Translations under genes and position numbers: made by a program
Origin: an uncultured Clostridia bacterium
GTDB lineage: Bacteria; Bacillota; Clostridia; Christensenellales; Borkfalkiaceae
Length of the DNA: 41,934 nt
Assembly: GCA_947628675.1 (NCBI GenBank)
Contig: CANRAR010000010.1
Coordinates: 1 to 41,934 of the forward strand
Direction of reading: 5' to 3'
Notes under the pieces: model-generated
Told to the model about the DNA's origin: nothing
Databases searched by the model: none
Seen by the model: only the letters and a program-made list of their open reading frames with translations
Shown: positions 34,451 to 41,817 of the stretch, in pieces
Layout of the letters: each line of letters opens with the position of its first letter
How positions within the stretch are numbered: position 1 is the first letter of the stretch

Positions 34451-35884
34451 TCAGTTCTTGAAGTGCCGTTCGCTGCTCACGAGCGCGGCGATGCGATAGC
34501 CGTTCAGCGCGTCCAAAGTCGCCTTGTCGGGCTCCTCGGAGCAGACGACGGCGGTGATGCCCGCCTTGTGGCACTCCTCCGCAAACGCCGCGTCGGGGAG
34601 GGACGCCTCGGAGGCGAGCACCGCGCCCCTGGTCTTTTCCCCCGCGATCGCGCGCGCCGCGGCAAAGGCGAGCCTGCGCCCCACCTGCCCCGTTCCGACG
34701 CCGTACGTCGCCCCGTCCGAACCGATGACGACGGCGCTCGACAGCGCGTGTTTTGCGACCTTGAAATTGAAGATGAGCGCGCGCACTTCGGCGTCCGTGG
34801 GGCGGCGCTCGGTGACGCATTCGAGTTCGCCGCACAGCGCGGTGTCGTAGGTTTGCACGAGCAGTCCGCCGTAAATTTTGGTGAGGTCGAGGGTGGAGAA
34901 CTGCACCTTGCTGCGGATGCCCGGCATCTCGAGGAGCACGAGATTTTCCGAAAAGCGAAGTTCGGCCATCGCCTCGGGCGTGAACCCGACGGCGAGCGCG
35001 ACTTCCGCCCCGTAGTTTTTGAGTTCGGCGGCGACGCGCGCATCCACCACGCCGTTGAAGGCGACGATCGCCCCCTTGAGCCCGAGCGGGTCGTTCTCGC
35101 GGGCGCGGAGGAGCGCCTCATACAAATCGTCGCCCGAGGCCGCCGAGGAGACGGTGCGGTGCTTGCAGGAGACGACGGCGGGCTCCTCGAACTCCTTCAC
35201 GAGTTCCAAGGCGGCGTTGGCGTCTCCCACGCTGTTATAGGTGAGCGCGGGGCCCGCGAGTTGTTTCGCCCGCGCGAGCGAGCCCTCCTTCAAAAGCGGT
35301 TCGCGGTACACCGCCGCCCGCTGGTGCGGATTTTCGCCGTAGCGCATCTCCTGCGATTTTTCAAACGTCGCGGTGAACATCTCGGGGTAGGAACTTTTCA
35401 CCTGCCGCGAGAGATATTGCGAGACGAGGGCGTTGTAACTCGCCGCATACCCGAATGCCTTGTACATGAAGTACTTGCGCTCGTCCTCGGGAATGGCGCC
35501 CGCCGCGAGATCGCAGAGCAGCCTGTCGTAATCGTCGGGGTCGCACACGGCGACGGTGCTCAGGAAGTTCTTCGCCGCCGCGGTGAGAATGGCAACGCCG
35601 TCCGCATCGATGTGGGGCGCCGCCTCCTCGAAGGAGAGCCCCTGCTCCATGTCCTCCTTGAAGGGATAGAGGTTGACGACGACGAGCGCGGCTCTTTCGC
35701 CCGTGGCGGCCTCGGAAAACGCCGAAAATCTTCGCTCCTCCCGTGCGGGAATGCCCGCCTCGGCGAGCGCGCCGTATGTAAGTTCCGAGGCGACGAGTTC
35801 GTAGCCGTACTCCACGAGGTAGCGGCAGAACTCCGCCAGCCCCGTCCTGTCGTATACGCTGATGTACGCACGTTTCTTCTCCAT
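34451..35884 (-). CDS. Divergent PurH-like protein
   Basis: 477 residues. The C-terminal region resembles the AICAR formyltransferase of PurH: RYGENPHQRAAVYRE, ALTYNSVGDANAALELV, FNGVVDARVA, TYGVGTGQVGRR. Key residues are changed: the KHTNPCG motif reads KHRTVSS (the Lys-His stays, NPCG is lost), the SNA motif carrying an active-site Asn reads LSSA, and the PGGS motif near the end is absent. The IMP cyclohydrolase part (MGS-like, residues 1-100) lacks the GRVKTLHP segment and STGGT reads SELTY. It is about 35 residues shorter than PurH. It may be an inactive or re-purposed paralogue. Start: ATG with GGGGGAG upstream. Confidence 0.7.
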   Translation of the reverse strand: MEKKRAYISVYDRTGLAEFCRYLVEYGYELVASELTYGALAEAGIPAREERRFSAFSEAATGERAALVVVNLYPFKEDMEQGLSFEEAAPHIDADGVAILTAAAKNFLSTVAVCDPDDYDRLLCDLAAGAIPEDERKYFMYKAFGYAASYNALVSQYLSRQVKSSYPEMFTATFEKSQEMRYGENPHQRAAVYREPLLKEGSLARAKQLAGPALTYNSVGDANAALELVKEFEEPAVVSCKHRTVSSAASGDDLYEALLRARENDPLGLKGAIVAFNGVVDARVAAELKNYGAEVALAVGFTPEAMAELRFSENLVLLEMPGIRSKVQFSTLDLTKIYGGLLVQTYDTALCGELECVTERRPTDAEVRALIFNFKVAKHALSSAVVIGSDGATYGVGTGQVGRRLAFAAARAIAGEKTRGAVLASEASLPDAAFAEECHKAGITAVVCSEEPDKATLDALNGYRIAALVSSERHFKN

Positions 35885-35933
35885 GATTTCTCCCCCGTGT
35901 CGATTTTTTTCGGCGAACGCACATACTGCGTCC

Positions 35934-36227
35934 GTGATCATCCTGTACGTCCTCTTCTCCGTCTACATTCTTGCGGTCAATTTTTACGCTTTCCGCCTCG
36001 TCAAATCGCAGTACGACGACTTCGAGGACGGAAAAAGGACTGCCTTTTCCGACGGCAAACTTTTTCTCGCCGCCCTTTTCGGCGGCGCCGTCGCCGTCTA
36101 TTTTTCCATGTTCGCGCTCAAATTCCGCCTCGGCAATTTTGCCCTCATGATCTTGATGCCCCTCTTTGCCGTGCTGAATTTTTACTGTTTCTTTTTGGGG
36201 TTCCGCGGCATCTATCTCCTCGTCTGA
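35934..36227 (+). CDS. DUF1294-like small membrane protein
   Basis: 97 residues with three hydrophobic segments (VIILYVLFSVYILAVNFYAF, LFLAALFGGAVAVYFSMFAL, ALMILMPLFAVLNFYCFFLG). The FGGAVAVYFSMFALKFRLGNF region fits DUF1294. The start is uncertain: the GTG has CATACT 6 nt upstream and no ribosome binding site. It faces away from the PurH-like gene and they share a short gap. Function unknown. Confidence 0.6.
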   Translation: MIILYVLFSVYILAVNFYAFRLVKSQYDDFEDGKRTAFSDGKLFLAALFGGAVAVYFSMFALKFRLGNFALMILMPLFAVLNFYCFFLGFRGIYLLV

Positions 36228-36244
36228 CCGCGGACAAATTTTCA

Positions 36245-36330
36245 ATGAAAATTACAGGCGAAATTGCGGCCGAAATGACAGGCAAAATTGCCGACGAGAT
36301 TGCGGATGAATTTACTGACGAACTTGCGGG
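36245..36330 (+). repeat. 12-bp degenerate tandem repeat (7 units)
   Basis: Units of the type GAAATTGCGGCC / GAAATGACAGGC / AAAATTGCCGAC in tandem. Read on the plus strand they spell KITG EIAA EMTG KIAD EIAD EFTD ELAG, a 4-residue repeat. It sits at the 3' end of the HAD gene. A short open frame from 36245 to 36388 exists, but I do not call it a gene. Confidence 0.6.
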
Positions 36331-36333
36331 AAA

Positions 36334-37158
36334 TTACGGGCGGGCGTTGTATTCCAGCCACTTGGCAACGCCGTCCTCCTCGCAGTAGCCGATGACGCCC
36401 GTCGATTTTTGTTTGAGCCAATCGTCGGCGTTCATCACGGCGTACTTCTCGTCGCAGACGTCGAACATATCCGAATCGTTGGAGGTATCGCCGAAGCACA
36501 CCACCCTTTCGCACCCGAAATGCGCCTTCAAGAAGGTGACGGCGTTCGCCTTGGTCGCCGCGCGGGGGGAAATTTCCAGCCAAAAATCGTTCTGGTAGGT
36601 CTCCTGATGGAAGATGCAGATGATGCGGGGATCGTACTTCAAGATGTTCCACGCGCGCTCCAACTGCTCGCGCGGGCCGATGCACTTGAAGTAGAACACA
36701 TACCCCGCGAGGAGGTCTTCATCGGAAAACGCCGCCGAGAGACGGGGATCGCCCGCACGGCGGATAAGGTACCGCCGAAGCCCGAACGAGGGATCGTTCT
36801 GCATATACGCGACGCGCTCTTTGTCCTTTTGCAGCGCGCCGAACACGATGGGAAAGATGCCGTATTCTTTGAGAACGGAGTAGACGTACCACTTCCACTC
36901 CTCCTCGAACACGGTGTAGCGGAGCGTCTCCCGCGTGGTGAAATTGTAGATGAGCCCGCCGTTGTAGAGAATGGCGGGCATATTGAGCGCGAGCCCCTCC
37001 GTGGCGCGGTATGCGCTCTCCGCCGAGCGCGCCGTGGCATACGTAAAGAGAAGCCCCCCGGCGATGAGACGGTTGATGCGCTCCAGACTGTATGCGGATA
37101 CCTTCTCCTGCCCGGTGAGCAACGTTCCATCGAGATCGGTCACAAATAAAGTTTTCAT
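36334..37158 (-). CDS. Cof-type HAD phosphatase
   Basis: 274 residues. HAD motif I FVTDLDGTLL, motif II region TYATARS, motif III Lys in TKANAVTFL, motif IV VCFGDTSNDSDMF. A C2B-type cap lies between motifs II and III. It should dephosphorylate a sugar phosphate or similar metabolite; the substrate is unknown. GGGGAGG lies upstream of the ATG at 37158; longer in-frame starts have no site. Confidence 0.9.
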   Translation of the reverse strand: MKTLFVTDLDGTLLTGQEKVSAYSLERINRLIAGGLLFTYATARSAESAYRATEGLALNMPAILYNGGLIYNFTTRETLRYTVFEEEWKWYVYSVLKEYGIFPIVFGALQKDKERVAYMQNDPSFGLRRYLIRRAGDPRLSAAFSDEDLLAGYVFYFKCIGPREQLERAWNILKYDPRIICIFHQETYQNDFWLEISPRAATKANAVTFLKAHFGCERVVCFGDTSNDSDMFDVCDEKYAVMNADDWLKQKSTGVIGYCEEDGVAKWLEYNARP

Positions 37159-37340
37159 CACGATGCCTCCCCACTTTCTCATGCCTATTATATCACATTC
37201 CGACGCAAAATTACACAAAAGTGCAACGAATTTTCCCAAGATGAAAAAAATGTTTGCGATTGACAGAAAAAGTGAGGAATGTATCTGAACGCCGCCCGCG
37301 AAGAGACAGGAGCGGCACGGGGACAATCACCCCGCGCTTT

Positions 37341-37398
37341 AAGGTGCACCAAAATACCGACCCCCCAATGTTGGGGGGTCGGTATTTTGGTGCACCTT
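37341..37398. repeat. 28-bp perfect inverted repeat at the tRNA-Lys end
   Basis: Arms AAGGTGCACCAAAATACCGA and its continuation CCCCCCAA (37341-37368) and the reverse complement (37371-37398) with a 2-nt loop. The right arm is the acceptor 3' half and CCA end of tRNA-Lys(CUU). The 18-mer TCGGTATTTTGGTGCACC recurs at 38206-38223. Confidence 0.9.
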
Positions 37399-37463
37399 CA
37401 GGGACTCGAACCCTGGGCCCACTGATTAAGAGTCAGTTGCTCTACCAGCTGAGCTAAAGGTGC
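37388..37463 (-). tRNA. tRNA-Lys (CUU)
   Basis: Complete cloverleaf on the minus strand. Acceptor GCACCTT / AAGGTGC, anticodon CTT in ACTGACTCTTAATCAGT, T-arm GGTTCGAGTCC, encoded CCA. The 3' half lies inside an inverted repeat. Confidence 0.95.
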
Positions 37464-37629
37464 ATAAATGGTGGAGTTGTCGGCGTCAACCCCGCGCCCG
37501 TTTTCTGCCGCAGAGATGCAAGCAAGACAAGGAAAACGAGCATTGCCGACGGGGAGTTTACTTGCGTAAATGACCCAAGGCAAGCGGAGTTTGACACCGT
37601 ATTGCGCCGCATATGTGCGGCAGAACCTT

Positions 37630-37705
37630 TGGTGGTCCATCCGGGAATCGAACCCGGGACACCTTGATTAAAAGTCAAGTGCTCTACCATCTGAGCTAAT
37701 GGGCC
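37630..37705 (-). tRNA. tRNA-Lys (UUU)
   Basis: Anticodon TTT in TTGACTTTTAATCAA, T-arm GGTTCGATTCC, encoded CCA. Acceptor GGCCCAT / ATGGACC has a C3-A70 mismatch. The gap to the next tRNA (37464-37629) has a short hairpin near 37600 and no gene. Confidence 0.93.
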
Positions 37706-37706
37706 G

Positions 37707-37782
37707 TGGCTGGGGTGGCTGGATTTGAACCAACGAATGCCGGAATCAAAATCCGGTGCCTTAACCTCTTGGCTACACCCCA
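37707..37782 (-). tRNA. tRNA-Gln (UUG)
   Basis: Anticodon TTG in CGGATTTTGATTCCG, acceptor TGGGGTG / CACCCCA, encoded CCA with G discriminator. Confidence 0.95.
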
Positions 37783-37799
37783 TTAGGATGTTGACAAAG

Positions 37800-37877
37800 T
37801 GGGGCGGGTGACAAGAATCGAACTTGCGACCTCCAGGGCCACAATCTGGCGCTCTAACCAACTGAGCTACGCCCGCC
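37800..37877 (-). tRNA. tRNA-His (GUG)
   Basis: Anticodon GTG in CCAGATTGTGGCCCTGG, an extra 5' G (-1) opposite C73, encoded CCA. Acceptor GCGGGCG / CACCCGC has a C6-A67 mismatch. Confidence 0.93.
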
Positions 37878-37885
37878 ATATGATT

Positions 37886-37962
37886 TGGTGCGCCTGAAGA
37901 GATTCGAACTCCTGACACACGGCTTAGAAGGCCGTTGCTCTATCCACCTGAGCTACAGGCGC
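37886..37962 (-). tRNA. tRNA-Arg (UCU)
   Basis: Anticodon TCT in ACGGCCTTCTAAGCCGT, acceptor GCGCCTG / CAGGCGC, encoded CCA. Confidence 0.95.
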
Positions 37963-38009
37963 ATAACACCTTGACTTGTCTCGAAGTTGCTATCTCCGAT
38001 GTGCAATAA

Positions 38010-38083
38010 TGGAGCGGGTGATGGGAATCGGACCCACGCAGCCAGCTTGGAAGGCTGGGGTTCTACCATTGAACTACACCCGC
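38010..38083 (-). tRNA. tRNA-Gly (UCC)
   Basis: Anticodon TCC in CCAGCCTTCCAAGCTGG, acceptor GCGGGTG / CACCCGC, U discriminator, encoded CCA. First tRNA of the operon. Confidence 0.95.
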
Positions 38084-38100
38084 ATACGCAATGCTTGTTT

Positions 38101-38129
38101 ATTCTAACAAAGTTCTTTGCCGATGTCAA
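38101..38129 (-). promoter_or_regulatory. Promoter of the six-tRNA operon
   Basis: TTGACA (38124-38129), 17-nt spacer, TAGAAT (38101-38106). 17 nt before tRNA-Gly. Confidence 0.85.
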
Positions 38130-38192
38130 TCGTTTTTGGGGAGTTTATAAAACTTTTTTGTAAAAATGCTTCCCCTGCCGCGAAGTAAAGTG

Positions 38193-38231
38193 CCGACCCG
38201 AATTGTCGGTATTTTGGTGCACCGGGGTCGG
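38193..38231. repeat. Third copy of the tRNA-Lys end sequence
   Basis: TCGGTATTTTGGTGCACC (38206-38223), as at 37379-37396, framed by CCGACCC / GGGGTCGG. Near the left edge of the AT-rich defence island. The rest of 38130-38433 holds nothing I can name. Confidence 0.8.
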
Positions 38232-38433
38232 ACGCTTGCATTTCGATCAAATCATCCCTTGAAATTTTTACCGCTTTCAGCAGATCGAACAGTACAAAAA
38301 ATCAGGTTTATTCAACGCATGATTCGTCCATTTATAACTTATCAATAGCGAGAAAAATTCTCATTGGCTTTTTCTTATATGCGGATTTTCAACAAATAAA
38401 TACATTTTTCGGAGAAATAATCTCATTTAAGTG

Positions 38434-38462
38434 TTGACATTTTATTTTTCTGGACTTATAAT
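38434..38462 (+). promoter_or_regulatory. Consensus promoter of the defence module
   Basis: TTGACA (38434-38439), 17-nt spacer, TATAAT (38457-38462). 20 nt before the ATP-ase ATG. Confidence 0.92.
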
Positions 38463-38482
38463 AATTGCAAACGGAGGATTTT

Positions 38483-39757
38483 ATGTTATTACAATTTAAG
38501 TTTCAAAATTACAAGTCGTTCCGAGATGATGCCATTTTGGATTTAACGGCAACCAAACGTACGGAGTTCAAGAATCATGTCATAAGTCTGGGGAATGAAA
38601 ACATTTTGCCGACCGCAGCAATTTATGGCGCAAATGCAAGCGGAAAATCAAACATTATATCGGCATTCCGTTTTATGTCCATTTATGTGATCCATTCCCT
38701 AAACTATGGCGGAGCGGACGCAGAAAGCGGTGACCGGCACGAGATGCTCCATGTTACGCCATTTTTGTTCCAATCAAAAAGCAAGCATGAAGTATCCTCT
38801 TTTGAAGTCTATTTCGTCGATCCGGAGGAAAACGGAGCAAAAACGTATAACTATGGATTTACTGTTAATACCGATGGCGTTCAAGAGGAATGGCTGAATT
38901 ATAAAACAAAATCGGCGCGAAAAGATGATATGCGGCGGGTATTTTATCGGAATGGAGAACGCCTGGAACTCGATGGAATAAATAAAAACAGCCAAGACAA
39001 TCTACGGGTCGCCATTGAAAGGGAAACTCTCGTAGTATCTTTGGGCGCGAAATTAAAAATAGAGATCTTAAAACATATAAGAGATTGGTTTTTGTCCAAT
39101 CAAGTGGTTGATTTTGGGCAGCCCGGAGAAACATTTTTCAGGTCTTTGACTACGCCCTCAAATTTTGCCGATGATAAATTTGTCCAAAAGAATGTCGTAA
39201 AATACTTTTCTTCTTTTGATCCGTCCATTATTGATTTTAATGTAGAGACGGTTAAAAATGAAGATTCAGAAAAACAACGGGGTGTAAAAATCGATGCCGT
39301 GCATAGAATGGTTGACTCAAACGAAGTGGCAACGATTCCTTTCAACAATGAATCGGCGGGTACGCTCAAAATGTTTTCCCTGTATCCGATATTGCAGAAG
39401 GTTTTAACAAGAGGTAGCGTCCTTTTTGTGGATGAACTTAACGCTCGGTTGCACCCGCTGTTAGTCAGGACATTTATTATTACATTCCTAAACCCCGAGA
39501 CCAATCCCAAACACGCACAGTTGGTGTTTACTACACATGATGCATGGCAATTGAATAGCGGATTATTGCGAAGGGATGAAATTTGGTTTGTCGAAAAAGA
39601 TATGAATGGCGTTTCGACTTTATATTCCTTGGCGGATTTTGCCGATGATGAGGGTGATAAAATACGCAAAGATGAAAACTTTGAGAAGAATTATCTACTG
39701 GGTAAATACGGTGGCATTCCTTATCTGAAGCCCTTTGATATGTTTAAGGGGGATTAA
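38483..39757 (+). CDS. AAA family ATPase of an AbiL/RloA-like module
   Basis: 424 residues. Walker A GANASGKSN (about residue 50), Walker B VLFVDELNARLHP (about 315), and the FTTHDAWQL switch region; RecF/OLD-like N-terminal LLQFKFQNYKSFRDD. Its partner downstream is an RloB-like protein. The two-gene arrangement matches AbiLi/AbiLii abortive infection and the RloA/RloB pair. GGAGG lies before the ATG. AT-rich, unlike flanking genes, so horizontal acquisition is likely. Confidence 0.9.
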   Translation: MLLQFKFQNYKSFRDDAILDLTATKRTEFKNHVISLGNENILPTAAIYGANASGKSNIISAFRFMSIYVIHSLNYGGADAESGDRHEMLHVTPFLFQSKSKHEVSSFEVYFVDPEENGAKTYNYGFTVNTDGVQEEWLNYKTKSARKDDMRRVFYRNGERLELDGINKNSQDNLRVAIERETLVVSLGAKLKIEILKHIRDWFLSNQVVDFGQPGETFFRSLTTPSNFADDKFVQKNVVKYFSSFDPSIIDFNVETVKNEDSEKQRGVKIDAVHRMVDSNEVATIPFNNESAGTLKMFSLYPILQKVLTRGSVLFVDELNARLHPLLVRTFIITFLNPETNPKHAQLVFTTHDAWQLNSGLLRRDEIWFVEKDMNGVSTLYSLADFADDEGDKIRKDENFEKNYLLGKYGGIPYLKPFDMFKGD

Positions 39758-39758
39758 A

Positions 39759-40424
39759 ATGCAAAAAGACAAAAGAAACGGTATCCGGGATAAACGCGGT
39801 ATGAGGCCGCAGAGAATACCGCAGCTGGGTTACTATTTAATATTTACGGACACAAAGGAGACGGAACGAAATTATTTTGAGGGATTCAAAAATACAATCC
39901 CCGACTCTTTAAGCGGGAAGCTCGTAATATCAGTTTTTGATAATTTCAAGACAAAAGACCTGATTGAAAAAATTGAGGAAAAAGCGGCGCTTCATCCGCA
40001 ATATTGTCAAAAGTGGATAGTATTTGATAGAGATGAGGTTACAAATTTTGACCAAATCATCAAGCAAGCCGGCAGTCAAGGGATTCATGTGGGCTGGTCA
40101 AATCCATGCATTGAGAGTTGGTTTCACGCTTATTTCGGAAAGATGCCTCATTGCGATACTTCCGTACAGTGTTGTGATCAATTTTCTGCCGCTTATAAAA
40201 AAGCGACGAGACGCGAATATGATAAAGCAGAAAAAAATATTTATAATTATTTGGTAAGGTATGGCGATGAGAAAAATGCTATTGAAATAGCCAAGCAAAA
40301 GCTTCAGCAACACAAAAGAGAGAACAAAAACGCTCCCTCTAAGCAAATTCCCTCCTCCACAATCGCATTGCTGATTGAAGAAATCCAAGCCAAAATACCT
40401 AAACCAAATATGCTTGATCCGTAA
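39759..40424 (+). CDS. RloB-like protein (AbiLii-type)
   Basis: 221 residues. RloB motifs in order: IFTDTKETERNYFEGF (conserved TExxYF), WIVFDRDE, SNPCIESWFHAYF. These acidic motifs resemble a TOPRIM-like nuclease core, a proposed effector of this defence type. It starts 1 nt after the ATPase stop, so the pair is translated together. AGGGGG lies before the ATG. Target not known. Confidence 0.88.
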   Translation: MQKDKRNGIRDKRGMRPQRIPQLGYYLIFTDTKETERNYFEGFKNTIPDSLSGKLVISVFDNFKTKDLIEKIEEKAALHPQYCQKWIVFDRDEVTNFDQIIKQAGSQGIHVGWSNPCIESWFHAYFGKMPHCDTSVQCCDQFSAAYKKATRREYDKAEKNIYNYLVRYGDEKNAIEIAKQKLQQHKRENKNAPSKQIPSSTIALLIEEIQAKIPKPNMLDP

Positions 40425-40491
40425 ATATAAATTTCGGAGGGCTCAAATCTACCCTACCCGTGATTGGATAAAGTTCAATCGAACCATATTG

Positions 40492-40524
40492 AAAGAGCTC
40501 GGTATAGTGCCGCGCTCTTTTGTT
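40492..40524 (+). terminator. Terminator of the defence module
   Basis: Stem AAAGAGC / GCTCTTT with inner CGG / CCG, followed by TGTT. About 70 nt after the RloB stop. Confidence 0.7.
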
Positions 40525-40682
40525 ATATTATCGCCTTCACCATGGCCAACGATAGCGAAATAAACAGCACATTTACATAAAATAGTAAAATATTTTGACA
40601 TCGGTCGCATGGAAAATCCTCTTTTCGCGGAGGCTATGCCCACGCGTTTTCTTTTTTATTTCACCCTTTTTTCCCAAACCAC

Positions 40683-40711
40683 TTGATAAATTTTGTGGAA
40701 TCGCATACAAT
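40683..40711 (+). promoter_or_regulatory. Promoter of a candidate small RNA
   Basis: TTGATA (40683-40688), 17-nt spacer, TACAAT (40706-40711). The region 40525-40682 holds nothing I can name. Confidence 0.65.
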
Positions 40712-40716
40712 GTAGG

Positions 40717-40817
40717 TAAGAGAGGATCGTGCGCTTTGTGCGGTGTCGGACTCTTTGGGGTTGCGATGTGGGCGAAAAATGAATTGAGTTGCGGTCAGCC
40801 CCTCTCTTATTTTTTTG
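40717..40817 (+). ncRNA. Candidate small RNA, about 100 nt
   Basis: Starts just after a promoter and ends at a T-run. TAAGAGAGG at the 5' end (40717-40725) pairs fully with CCTCTCTTA at the 3' end (40801-40809), which is followed by TTTTTTT. The inside is GC-rich with a short stem (ATCGTG / TGCGAT) and a GGGC / GCCC pairing. I see no SRP GGAA motif or tRNA-like part. No open frame with a ribosome binding site. Confidence 0.5.
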
Positions 40818-40890
40818 TTTTTTTCGCGGGGAATCCCTGTGTGCTTTTTTATTTGCGCTTTTTATGGGCGATGACGGTGAAATTTTGCGG

Positions 40891-40918
40891 GCGGCTTAAA
40901 AATATGGCCGCTTTTTTG
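40891..40918 (+). terminator. Rho-independent terminator-like hairpin
   Basis: GCGGC / GCCGC (40891-40911) followed by TTTTTT, upstream of the SDR promoter. May back up the small RNA terminator. Confidence 0.55.
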
Positions 40919-40971
40919 TTTTCGTATGCCATTTCAAATTTCCGCCGGGTGAAAAAATCTATGTCAAATCC

Positions 40972-41000
40972 TTGCTTTCTCAAAATCATGATGTTATAAT
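40972..41000 (+). promoter_or_regulatory. Promoter of the SDR gene
   Basis: TTGCTT (40972-40977), 17-nt spacer, TATAAT (40995-41000). The ATG is 11 nt from the end of the -10 box. Confidence 0.8.
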
Positions 41001-41010
41001 ACTTTATGAC

Positions 41011-41805
41011 ATGAAACGCGCATTGGACAAGGTTGTGGTGGTAACCGGCGCCTCGAGCGGCATCGGGCTTGCGACGGCGAAGCGGCTCTCGGGCATCGGG
41101 TGCCATGTGTACGGCATTGCCCGCCGCCCCTTTACGGGCGAGGGCTTCGAGTGCTTTCAGGCCGACGTCACCGACCTTGCCTCCGTCGAAAATGTCCTTG
41201 CGACCGTGTTTGAACGCGAGGGGCGCATCGACGCCGTCGTCAACAACGCGGGCATGGGCATTGCGGGTGCGGTGGAATACGCCACGCCCGAGAACATCCA
41301 ACGAATCTTCGATACCAACCTCACCGCGCTCGTGCAGATTTCCTCCGTCGCCATCAAATACCTTAAAAAATCCAAGGGAAACCTTGTAAACATCGGCTCG
41401 GTGGCGGGGCAACTGCCCATCCCCTTCCAAGCCTGTTATTCGGCGACCAAGGCGGGCGTTCTCAATTTCTCCCTCGCGCTCGACGGCGAGGTGAGAAGGT
41501 TCGGCGTGAAAGTGACCTGCATCCAGCCCGGGGACACCAAGACGGGCTTCACCGCGGCGCGCGTCGTGGAGGGCGGAGAAGCCGACTACGGCGGGCGCAT
41601 CGGAAAATCGGTGAAGCGCATGGAGCACGACGAGCAGAACGGCAAGAGCCCCGATAGCGTCGCCAAGGCCGTGCAGAGGGCGCTCAAAAGGCGCCGCCCG
41701 CCCCTCAAGATCACCGTCGGCGGGCAATATAAGCTGTTTGTGGGGCTTCAAAAACTGCTTCCCACGCGGTTTGTAAACTTTATCTTACGAAAATTGTACG
41801 CATGA
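41011..41805 (+). CDS. Short-chain dehydrogenase/reductase
   Basis: 264 residues. NAD(P) motif VTGASSGIGLATAK (9-22), NNAGMGIAG, catalytic Ser in NIGSVAGQLPI, catalytic Tyr/Lys in CYSATKAG. C-terminal membrane-like end (FVGLQKLLPTRFVNFILRK). No ribosome binding site; the promoter lies so close that the mRNA is nearly leaderless. It is followed 12 nt later by an alpha-oxoamine synthase, so the SDR may reduce a 3-keto product of that enzyme, as a 3-ketosphinganine reductase does (inference). Confidence 0.85.
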   Translation: MKRALDKVVVVTGASSGIGLATAKRLSGIGCHVYGIARRPFTGEGFECFQADVTDLASVENVLATVFEREGRIDAVVNNAGMGIAGAVEYATPENIQRIFDTNLTALVQISSVAIKYLKKSKGNLVNIGSVAGQLPIPFQACYSATKAGVLNFSLALDGEVRRFGVKVTCIQPGDTKTGFTAARVVEGGEADYGGRIGKSVKRMEHDEQNGKSPDSVAKAVQRALKRRRPPLKITVGGQYKLFVGLQKLLPTRFVNFILRKLYA

Positions 41806-41817
41806 GAGGAAAAACCC

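Noticed and set aside
40436-40460. tRNA-like T-arm text (GGCTCAAATCTACC)
   Set aside because: No acceptor or anticodon arm fits around it; the pairing is weak.
40595-40999. 134-codon open frame before the SDR gene
   Set aside because: Overlaps a promoter, a candidate small RNA and terminators; no ribosome binding site and a biased, non-protein-like composition.
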